Positions 1 to 7,128 of a stretch of DNA of 34,002 nucleotides are shown piece after piece; within the stretch, counting starts at the first letter, position 1, and each line of letters begins with the position of its first letter. The position numbers and the translations under genes are program-made. The notes below the pieces were generated by a model. The model made no database searches and was not told the origin of the DNA. It worked only from the letters and a program-made list of their open reading frames with translations. This DNA comes from an uncultured Bacteroides sp. (GTDB lineage: Bacteria; Bacteroidota; Bacteroidia; Bacteroidales; Bacteroidaceae): positions 1-34,002 of the forward strand of contig CAUHML010000033.1 of assembly GCA_959606905.1 (NCBI GenBank), read 5' to 3'.

Positions 1-47
1 GAAATCCTAGAGATTCGGTTCAGAGCAACCCCACCTTTAAAAATAGA

Positions 48-74
48 TTCATTCCTGTCTCAGAAAGGAATGAA
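48..74. terminator. Terminator-like hairpin near the left edge
   Basis: TTCATTCCT at 48-56 pairs perfectly with AGGAATGAA at 66-74 around a 9-nt loop. The right arm is followed by a T-rich stretch (TTCTTTTAT). It could end a gene left of the window. It overlaps both short reading frames open from base 1, so if it is a terminator those frames are probably not coding. Confidence 0.4.
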
Positions 75-269
75 ACAAATTCTTTTATAAATGCCATATT
101 TTAGTTTTAATGTAAATATTATTACAGTAATAGATGCAATAGAAACAAATGGCGTTACCAAAAAAATGTCAATAAAACTCCTATGTATTTCTGATAGATA
201 ACACTGTTTTGTAAAGCACTGTTATCCAGTCGGTTACTATTCGGGGCTTTCCTTTAAAACCAACGCCCC

Positions 270-330
270 GTTTCTCACCGAGAAACAACCTGTTCGACAC
301 CGAGAAACGAAGTGTTTCTCACCGAGAAAC
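270..330. repeat. Three 11-bp repeats at exact 22-bp spacing, with two palindromes
   Basis: CACCGAGAAAC occurs at 276-286, 298-308 and 320-330, a strict 22-bp period (about two helical turns). The first and third copies sit inside the perfect inverted repeat GTTTCTCACCGAGAAAC (270-286 and 314-330), a 7-bp stem with a 3-nt loop. The middle copy lacks its left arm but can pair with the left arm of the third. The array lies about 450 bp before the SusC start. It could be a distant operator, an RNA structure, or a member of an intergenic palindromic repeat family. Its function is unknown. Confidence 0.7.
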
Positions 331-720
331 GAATTAACTGATAAAGTCCTAAACTTATAATTAAGGAAATTGTTAGTCTCTTTTATTTTTGACACTTCTA
401 TCGTAGGAATGCATATGTTGAAATATATTTCAATGATAATCTTATCATGTCCAAAATATAATGATATGGAATAAATTTATAACCATACATGAAACGAACC
501 GTTTTGGGTATAGCAATTATGCCCCAAAATTGTCAAATTAAGCCACTTCTTTTTTGCCTTCTACAACATATCAAACTCCCCAATATGCAGTATAATGCAA
601 AAAGCCAGTCGTAACATACCATGAACCAATTTTCTATACTTTTATAAAAATATAATAAACATCGAATGATATTCACTCAAACAAAAGCACACATTTTAAA
701 TACAAATATTATCATTTTTC

Positions 721-751
721 TTGTTTATATCAGCTAATAATAATACATTTG
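721..751 (+). promoter_or_regulatory. Bacteroides-type promoter for the first SusC operon
   Basis: TTG at 721-723 is followed after 20 bp by TACATTTG at 744-751, a full match to the TAnnTTTG -7 consensus of Bacteroides primary-sigma promoters. Transcription would start near 758, giving an untranslated leader of about 20 nt before the ATG at 780. Confidence 0.75.
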
Positions 752-779
752 CATATATTCAAACCAATATAATACAATT

Positions 780-3700
780 ATGAATAAAATTACCATTTTT
801 TCATTAACATTACTTTTCGCTCTAATTTTACCTTTATTTGCAAATGCACAGGTAACAGTGAAAGGTATTGTAACTGACGAAAGTGGGGTACCATTAGTAG
901 GCGTATCCGTCCGCTATAAGGAGCTCCCCCAAGTCGGTGTTACCACAGATATTGATGGTAAGTTTTCCATCAAAGAGATGAAAGAAGGCAAGACACTTGT
1001 TTTTTCTTACATTGGCATGAAAAATGTAGAGCACTTATTGAAAGGAGCAACACCTTTTATCAAAATTAAAATGGAATCTGCAACAAGTGAACTGGATCAA
1101 GTTGTCGTTACAGGTTATACCCAAACTACTTTTAAGAAAATGACTGGTTCTGTCGGAATTATCTCGGCCGACCAGTTAAAAGACCAAGCCCAACCAACGG
1201 TAGACGCCCTCATGCAAGGTAAAATAGCAGGAGTGGCCGTATCAGCCATATCCGGACAACCTGGTAGTACACAAAAAATACGAATCAGAGGTACCAATAC
1301 AATCACCGGAGATGGTGAGCCACTATGGGTTATCGACGGAGTTCCCATGCAAAGTGGAAGTACCGATATGCCTACCAGTGCTGAAATAAAATCCGGTCAA
1401 TTTGACGACTTGTTCATGAATGGTGTCGCTGGCATCAATCCCAGCGACATAGAAAGTATTACTATTTTGAAAGATGCTTCAGCCGCTGCTATTTATGGTT
1501 CGCGAGCAGCCGGTGGGGTAATTGTTGTCACCACCAAAAAAGGCAAATCAGGAAAAGCCCAAATAAACTATTCAGGCAATGTATCAGTCACTTTACCACC
1601 CCAACGGAACTACTCTTTGATGAATTCACAAGAGAAGCTTGCCTATGAACAGGGATTATGGGATGAATTCTCTGCTCCTGGATTTGAAGCCGGGGCAAAT
1701 GACTATCCGGTGGTAGGAGTAGTAGGCATCATTCGTGCTGGTAGGGGAAAGTTTGCCGGATGGAGCAAAGAACAACAAGATACGTATATCGAAGAATTAG
1801 GTAAAACGAATACCGATTGGTACGATGAACTGTTTCGCAACAGTGTTTCTACCACCCACAACCTATCCATTAATGGTGGTGGAGACAAATACACCTATTA
1901 TACTTCACTAGCATATACCCGCAACGCTGGTTTATTGAAAAATAATGATTACGACCGTTATAACCTGACAGCTAATCTATCAATGCACCCCAGCCAGAAA
2001 GTCAAGATTGACTTTGGGGCATCCATGTCTTATCAATATTCAAAGTCCCCGGCACTGAATAGTCTCGATCCTTTCCAATATGCTTATTTTGCCAATCCAT
2101 ACGAAAGTCCGTATAACGAAGACGGCAGTTACCGGGCAGATGAAACATATTATGCACTAGGAGAATATAACAATAAAAAGACTAGTTCCAAGATTATACC
2201 TGATTGTGGATTTAATGTACTTCGCGAAATGGACGAAACTTCTTCACGCACTAAGAATATAAAAACAATGGTTCGTGCAGGAATTGATTACAGCATTATC
2301 AACCATTTGCGTTTTGTGGGTCTGGCTTCATATACTTATTCCACCAACCGTCTAAAGGAAATATATGGTAAAAACACAAAAGCAGCTTTAGACAACCGTC
2401 TCTCTATCGATAACAATACTAATAAGGAATATGCTTCTATCTTGCAACGCAATGTAGATAATGAGAGCTATATGGTCCGCGGGCATTTTGCTTATGATGA
2501 TTCTTTTGGAGACCACTCTGTCTCCCTTATAGCCGGTGCCGAATTCCGCGGAAGTAAATCAGACGGTTTGTACAGCAAACGATACGGTTACGACGAAATC
2601 ACCGGAAATGCCATAACCCCACTTCCTGATGACCCGACAGGAGTAGGCTACGAGAAGCTGAAAGCCTATCTCGCTGCTATTGATGGCTCGAACGGAGAAA
2701 CATGGAGCGAACAACGCTTTGTCTCTTTCTATGCATCTGCTGACTATTACTACAAAAACAAATATGTACTGAATGTCTCTTTCCGTACTGACGGTAGTTC
2801 TAATTTTGGTAGTGACAAACAATTTAATCCTAACTGGGCAGCCGGCGCAGCGTGGAATGTTAGTGAAGAAGATTTCATGGCTTCGCTGAAACCCGTACTG
2901 AACAGATTAACACTCCGTATAGCAACCGGATTTACTGGTAACATCAACCGTAGTGTCAGCCCACAAATGATTATCAGTTACTACGATGACTACCGGAATA
3001 TTTCCAACAATATTTATCATATAGGAAAAGTAGTTAGTCCACCGAATCCCAATCTACGTTGGGAAAAGACGCAAGACGTGAAAGTGGCTCTTGATTTCGG
3101 AATGTTTAACGACCGCTTGACAGGTATAGTGGAAGGATACTACCGGAAAAGTAAAGATATTGTAACAGGTGTGCAAGTACTAAGCAGCACAGGATTCACC
3201 CAACAGAAATACAATACTGCCAATATTGACAACAAAGGTATCGAAGCTACCCTGAATGGAACTCCTGTTAAAACAAAAGATTTCAGTCTGTCTCTTTCTG
3301 CCAACATAGCTTACAACAAGAATAAAGTGACCAAATATAAAGCTTCCTATAGCAGCATGGGATATAATAACTTATGGGAGGGCTATCCTGTAGACGCCAT
3401 CTATAGTGGGAGATACACAGGTATTGACCCCGAAACAGGATTATATACATACCAGCTGCGTCCCGATGCTGAAATACACACAGCTACCGACTTGAATAAG
3501 CCCGATAATTACCGGTATTATCTAGGCACGAGTGAAGCTCCCGTAACCGGAGGATTTAATGTAACCGCCGAATATAAAGGTATTCGCCTTAGCGTAAACG
3601 GAACTTTTGCCACAGGAGCCAAAAATTTTGAATTCATCAAGTCGCCAACTTCAGCTAACACCGTAAGCGGTAATGGGGTATTTAATTACACAGAACGTGA

Positions 3701-4097
3701 ACAAGTCTTCCAAAATGATTTGTTCGCACACCATCTGAATGTTCCGAAAGTAGCAGCCGACCGTTGGACGCCCAATAATACAAATGGCACTTATCCGCGC
3801 GTATGGAATCCGTTCGGTGAGGTTTACGGATTTGGCTATTATAACCCTATGCACAAAGAAATCACGCATGGAGCTTTCCTTACCAACTTATCTTATGCCA
3901 GAATTAAGAGCATCATTTTAGGATATACGCTACCTAAGAAGTTAATAAGTAATTCGGCTCTCTCCAATGTAGATTTCTCTTTGTCACTGAACAACTTCTT
4001 CACATTCACCAGCTATTCAGGCATGGATCCTGAAACCCCCGGTGCTACTTATCCGATAAGCCGTTCTGTGATGTTTAGCGTAAATGTTGGATTTTAA
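780..4097 (+). CDS. SusC/RagA-family TonB-dependent outer-membrane transporter
   Basis: This is the outer-membrane beta-barrel that, capped by its SusD partner, imports oligosaccharides or peptides using TonB energy. The 1105 residues begin with a signal peptide (about 1-24, ending ANAQ). A carboxypeptidase-regulatory-like beta-sandwich follows (about 25-100, with the usual VTDESG...PLVGVSV and FSYIGM signatures), then a TonB-box-like segment LDQVVVTGY (105-113). A plug domain (about 120-255) carries IRIRGTNT, PLWVIDGVP and the ILKDASAAAIYGSRAAGGVI motif. The rest is barrel ending in an aromatic residue (NVGF). There is no N-terminal STN domain, so direct anti-sigma signalling is not expected. 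It is first in a four-gene operon with susD 13 bp downstream. The substrate cannot be read from sequence, but the facing metalloproteases hint at peptides or glycopeptides. Confidence 0.95.
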   Translation: MNKITIFSLTLLFALILPLFANAQVTVKGIVTDESGVPLVGVSVRYKELPQVGVTTDIDGKFSIKEMKEGKTLVFSYIGMKNVEHLLKGATPFIKIKMESATSELDQVVVTGYTQTTFKKMTGSVGIISADQLKDQAQPTVDALMQGKIAGVAVSAISGQPGSTQKIRIRGTNTITGDGEPLWVIDGVPMQSGSTDMPTSAEIKSGQFDDLFMNGVAGINPSDIESITILKDASAAAIYGSRAAGGVIVVTTKKGKSGKAQINYSGNVSVTLPPQRNYSLMNSQEKLAYEQGLWDEFSAPGFEAGANDYPVVGVVGIIRAGRGKFAGWSKEQQDTYIEELGKTNTDWYDELFRNSVSTTHNLSINGGGDKYTYYTSLAYTRNAGLLKNNDYDRYNLTANLSMHPSQKVKIDFGASMSYQYSKSPALNSLDPFQYAYFANPYESPYNEDGSYRADETYYALGEYNNKKTSSKIIPDCGFNVLREMDETSSRTKNIKTMVRAGIDYSIINHLRFVGLASYTYSTNRLKEIYGKNTKAALDNRLSIDNNTNKEYASILQRNVDNESYMVRGHFAYDDSFGDHSVSLIAGAEFRGSKSDGLYSKRYGYDEITGNAITPLPDDPTGVGYEKLKAYLAAIDGSNGETWSEQRFVSFYASADYYYKNKYVLNVSFRTDGSSNFGSDKQFNPNWAAGAAWNVSEEDFMASLKPVLNRLTLRIATGFTGNINRSVSPQMIISYYDDYRNISNNIYHIGKVVSPPNPNLRWEKTQDVKVALDFGMFNDRLTGIVEGYYRKSKDIVTGVQVLSSTGFTQQKYNTANIDNKGIEATLNGTPVKTKDFSLSLSANIAYNKNKVTKYKASYSSMGYNNLWEGYPVDAIYSGRYTGIDPETGLYTYQLRPDAEIHTATDLNKPDNYRYYLGTSEAPVTGGFNVTAEYKGIRLSVNGTFATGAKNFEFIKSPTSANTVSGNGVFNYTEREQVFQNDLFAHHLNVPKVAADRWTPNNTNGTYPRVWNPFGEVYGFGYYNPMHKEITHGAFLTNLSYARIKSIILGYTLPKKLISNSALSNVDFSLSLNNFFTFTSYSGMDPETPGATYPISRSVMFSVNVGF

Positions 4098-4110
4098 ATA
4101 ACAATAAACG

Positions 4111-5496
4111 ATGAAAAATAAACTATTCATATCTATCTATTGTGGTCTGATGATATTGTTGGCTTCCTGCAACAATTACTTAGACGTAAAGCCCAAAGGA
4201 AAGATAATTCCTGAAACAGCTGAAGATTTTTCGACCATTATCCATTATTGGTTGGATCAGATAGAAAAAGGAAGAGATGACGTTATCATTCCCAATCCAG
4301 AAGTAATGACAACTTTAGAGATGTTTGCCGATGACTTGAATGCAACGCTTGCCAGCAATTTCGGCTATACGAGCATTTATGTGGGAAGTGCCATTAACAA
4401 AAATCAGGCCACTTACAAAACACTCTACTCTGTTATCAAAGACTGTAATATGGTTATCGGCAACATGGATGATACGGAATCCGATTTAGCTAGAACCCTA
4501 TTGGGAACAGCCTGGAGCATTCGTTCTATTTGCTATTATAACCTTATGCAGCGCTACTGTGAGCCATACCAGCCGGAGACGGCAAAAGAGACTCTCGGAC
4601 TTCCACTTGTCGACGATTTTGATATGGAAGCAAAGCCTGCACGCGCCAATCTGAAAGAAACTGCTGAATTTATAGAAGAAGGATTCCGGAAAGCCCTCTC
4701 ATATAATGTGTCTAATGAAGACTTTATCTTTACTTCATCCGTGACAAAAGCCTACTTCGCACGTTTCTTCTTTTGGACACAGAACTGGAGTAGTGCCATT
4801 ACCTATGCCAAAGAAGTATTGGAAAAATACCCGATGCTGGAAGCTGACGAATATGTAGAAGCCATTAACCAGAAACAAGCAAAAGCACACAATGTCATTA
4901 TCCGTTCATTCACCATGGATGATGATATAGGAACCATGAGTTACGCAACTGCACAAGCCGATATAAAATCAAGACCTGTCGACAGAAATTTGGTTGATTT
5001 ATTTGCGGCCACCGACAATGACGTACGTCGCAAATGCAACTATGATTCCAAACGGATTGTCAATAAAATCATCACCACCAAGTTTCGTAGTGAAGAACTT
5101 TGCCTGATTATAGCCGAAGCCCACGCACATCTGAATCAGGAAACAGACGCACTAGGTTATCTTAACCAGCTTCGTTCCAAACGAATCACTCAGGATTATA
5201 TAGCCTACACGATTGACAATCTCCCAGAAGTTTTCCAACAAAATATAAAAACCGACGCCACTGGGATCCCTTTGACAAAATTGATGTCAGCCATCCTCTG
5301 TGAACGCCGTAAAGAATTGTTTGTTGAAGGCGACCGCTGGTTTGAATTAAAACGCAACGGACGTCCGGAATTTTGGGTCGCTGCCAAAGGAAAGAAATTT
5401 ATCACAGAAAAGTATCTGTATACTTTTCCTATTCCCAAAGCAGACATCAGATTATTTCCTGATTTGCTCATTCAAAATCCAGGCTACATAGAATAA
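4111..5496 (+). CDS. SusD/RagB-family surface lipoprotein
   Basis: This is the substrate-binding lid of the SusC transporter encoded 13 bp upstream, displayed on the cell surface as a lipoprotein. The signal peptide ends in a lipobox, LASC, with Cys20 as the acylated residue, followed directly by NNYLDVKPKG, the usual SusD N-terminal signature. The C-terminal part contains ERRKELFVEGDRWFELKR, the conserved SusD motif. At 461 residues it is slightly shorter than many SusD proteins (about 500-600). The helical tetratricopeptide-like core is implied by family membership rather than visible directly. The ligand is unknown. Confidence 0.93.
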   Translation: MKNKLFISIYCGLMILLASCNNYLDVKPKGKIIPETAEDFSTIIHYWLDQIEKGRDDVIIPNPEVMTTLEMFADDLNATLASNFGYTSIYVGSAINKNQATYKTLYSVIKDCNMVIGNMDDTESDLARTLLGTAWSIRSICYYNLMQRYCEPYQPETAKETLGLPLVDDFDMEAKPARANLKETAEFIEEGFRKALSYNVSNEDFIFTSSVTKAYFARFFFWTQNWSSAITYAKEVLEKYPMLEADEYVEAINQKQAKAHNVIIRSFTMDDDIGTMSYATAQADIKSRPVDRNLVDLFAATDNDVRRKCNYDSKRIVNKIITTKFRSEELCLIIAEAHAHLNQETDALGYLNQLRSKRITQDYIAYTIDNLPEVFQQNIKTDATGIPLTKLMSAILCERRKELFVEGDRWFELKRNGRPEFWVAAKGKKFITEKYLYTFPIPKADIRLFPDLLIQNPGYIE

Positions 5497-5522
5497 TTTA
5501 TCCATAAAAAACAGAAACAGTT

Positions 5523-5729
5523 ATGAAAAAGATACTATATATCCTATGTTTCATTCTCACAGGTTCTTCCGCTTTCTTGGTTTCATGTGATAAACCGGAA
5601 GAACTGACCCCAAAAGTAGATAATACATCAGAAGATTATTTACTTCCCACCGGAAATATCCTGAATGCACAAGACCGTGAAGAAGTACAAGCATTATGGG
5701 ATGAATACAACAATGCCATTAACCAATAA
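5523..5729 (+). CDS. Small lipoprotein of 68 residues, unknown function
   Basis: A short exported lipoprotein is encoded between susD and the Calx-beta-like lipoprotein, with gaps of 26 and 12 bp that place it in the same operon. The signal peptide is convincing: a Lys-rich start, a hydrophobic core, and lipobox LVSC with Cys22. That leaves a mature peptide of only about 47 residues. It is acidic, has a Pro/Thr-rich tether (about 25-45), and ends in a probable amphipathic helix (NAQDREEVQALWDEYNNAI). No family is recognised. Its position suggests an accessory subunit of the SusCD complex, but this is inference. The good signal sequence, operonic spacing and clean start argue that it is a real gene. 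Confidence 0.8.
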   Translation: MKKILYILCFILTGSSAFLVSCDKPEELTPKVDNTSEDYLLPTGNILNAQDREEVQALWDEYNNAINQ

Positions 5730-5741
5730 AAAGGGATTAAA

Positions 5742-7028
5742 ATGAAAACAAAAATCAAAATAACAGGCTCCTTCCTGCTAATGATTATACTAATCATAGT
5801 GTCGGCAGCTTGCAGTGATGACGACTCGTCGGGTGCAAAGTTATCTTTTAGTCGCTCCATATACATATTACCTTCTAACGGTAGCCTGGAAGTGGAATTG
5901 AGAGCTTCTGTAGCACCTGAAACAGACTTAAGCATTCCTGTCATCATTGAAGGTACTGCCATATTGGATGAAGACTATGAAATTTCTGCTAACGGGTTCA
6001 TGATAAAAGCCGGAGAAACAAGTGCCACTTTAACCATTACTCCCAAAAACAACCTGACTGCCAACCGTGAAATCCGCCTTTCCATCAACCCGGTTTCCGG
6101 ATATGCGCTCGGTGACAAGAAAATAGCGATTATCCCCGTTGAAGTGAAAGAGCACATTATGTATACTTTCAAGCCTGTGATCTATCGTCTGTTAAGTGAA
6201 ATAGACATTAGAATCGAAGTGGAAGGAGAAAATAGCGGCAGCAGTTTCAGGGCAACAACAGACATCGTGTTGCCGATAGAAATAGACCCGTCCAGTACAG
6301 CCATATTGAACGAAGATTTTGAACTTGAAAACGGAATAACTTCCGTCACCATTCCAAAAGGTTCTTACTACACACGTTTTAAGATAAAAATAAAAGAAGG
6401 AGCAGAAGATTATACAGGAAAAAACGCTATCCTTAAACTAGGTACACCAGTTGACAACTCCGAACTCTACTATCCGGGCTCATTTGTATCCTATAATATA
6501 AAACTGGATCAGTTAAAGTTTACTGACATGCTGGGCAAATGGAAACCTGTAGAGATTAAAGATAAAGACAACTATGTATATATTGGTATGCCTGACGAAG
6601 ACTGGGTAAATAGTCTGCCGGAAAACAATGGAGCGAATGACTACCTGGAATTTGTACATCAAGAAGATGGTACAGATAAAATAATCCCATACCTGACGGG
6701 AGATTTAAAGAACTTCTTTTGCAATCCTCAAGGACACACTGTTGTTTTCGACCATATAGAGAAAGGCATCTATAACTGGATAGCTGACGAAGAATATGAC
6801 GCTCCTTATTTCATCACCTCGCAAGTGAATCGTTGTTTCTCAAAGAGAAAAACAGAGCTTGGAAATGCATTTATAGGATTGGATAAGATAGATGATAATA
6901 ATATCATCATTTACTTTCACGATTTTATACCAACTGATTTCTTCAGCTCAACGTTTGAAGAGTACGGTCATTATTTCGATGCGAGTTTCTTTGGTATAAC
7001 CTACGCATTCACAAGGGTAGTAGAATAA
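5742..7028 (+). CDS. Lipoprotein with two Calx-beta-like repeats, probable surface binding protein
   Basis: This is the last gene of the first SusCD operon. The lipobox SAAC puts the acylated residue at Cys24, followed by an acidic Ser/Asp tether as in Bacteroides surface lipoproteins. Two tandem beta-sandwich segments (about 34-135 and 145-255) share a visible internal repeat: GTAILDEDYEI at about 71-81 and STAILNEDFEL at about 185-195. Each is followed by a strand of the type IKAGETSATLTI or IPKGSYYTRFKI, which is the Calx-beta-like pattern. A different C-terminal domain (about 262-428) begins LGKWKPVEI and may be lipocalin-like, although this is weak. No catalytic motif is seen. In comparable operons such proteins act as surface ligand-binding partners of SusD, so that role is inferred here. 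Confidence 0.85.
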   Translation: MKTKIKITGSFLLMIILIIVSAACSDDDSSGAKLSFSRSIYILPSNGSLEVELRASVAPETDLSIPVIIEGTAILDEDYEISANGFMIKAGETSATLTITPKNNLTANREIRLSINPVSGYALGDKKIAIIPVEVKEHIMYTFKPVIYRLLSEIDIRIEVEGENSGSSFRATTDIVLPIEIDPSSTAILNEDFELENGITSVTIPKGSYYTRFKIKIKEGAEDYTGKNAILKLGTPVDNSELYYPGSFVSYNIKLDQLKFTDMLGKWKPVEIKDKDNYVYIGMPDEDWVNSLPENNGANDYLEFVHQEDGTDKIIPYLTGDLKNFFCNPQGHTVVFDHIEKGIYNWIADEEYDAPYFITSQVNRCFSKRKTELGNAFIGLDKIDDNNIIIYFHDFIPTDFFSSTFEEYGHYFDASFFGITYAFTRVVE

Positions 7029-7060
7029 ACAAAACAGAAGAAAAACTTCATTAAAAATAT

Positions 7061-7102
7061 AAGCCAATTAATTCATCTTATCACGAATTAATTGGCTTTT
7101 TT
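7061..7102. terminator. Strong bidirectional terminator between convergent operons
   Basis: AAGCCAATTAATTC (7061-7074) pairs perfectly with GAATTAATTGGCTT (7085-7098): a 14-bp stem and 10-nt loop, followed by six T residues (7097-7102). On the other strand the stem is followed by TATATTTTT, so it can end both the rightward SusCD operon and the leftward protease operon. Confidence 0.92.
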
Positions 7103-7128
7103 ATATCTAATCATTTTATAGATTATAT

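Larger units (their letters stand above)
1..720. other. Leader region without a convincing gene
   Basis: I see no complete gene here. Frame 1 is open from the window edge to a TAA at 88-90 and frame 3 to a TAG at 102-104. Either could be the tail of a gene lying to the left, but neither stretch is long enough to judge. The rest is AT-rich and holds a terminator-like hairpin (48-74), an imperfect inverted repeat (197-226, GATAACA pairing with TGTTATC), a 6-bp GC-rich stem (242-247 with 265-270) and the short repeat array at 270-330. A lone TATTTTTG at 384-391 resembles a -7 element but has no partner -33 at the right distance. About 390 bases after the repeat array show nothing beyond AT-rich sequence until the SusC promoter. 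Confidence 0.6.

Noticed and set aside
270..330. CRISPR array
   Set aside because: The repeats are 11 bp with only 11 bp between them and no cas genes lie nearby. The unit is far too short.
384..391. TATTTTTG as a promoter for a small RNA
   Set aside because: No -33 element lies at 19-21 bp, and no downstream structure or terminator supports a transcript.
5636..5962. 108-residue minus-strand frame spanning the small lipoprotein and Calx-beta genes
   Set aside because: It crosses two well-supported genes and their junction, with no family features.
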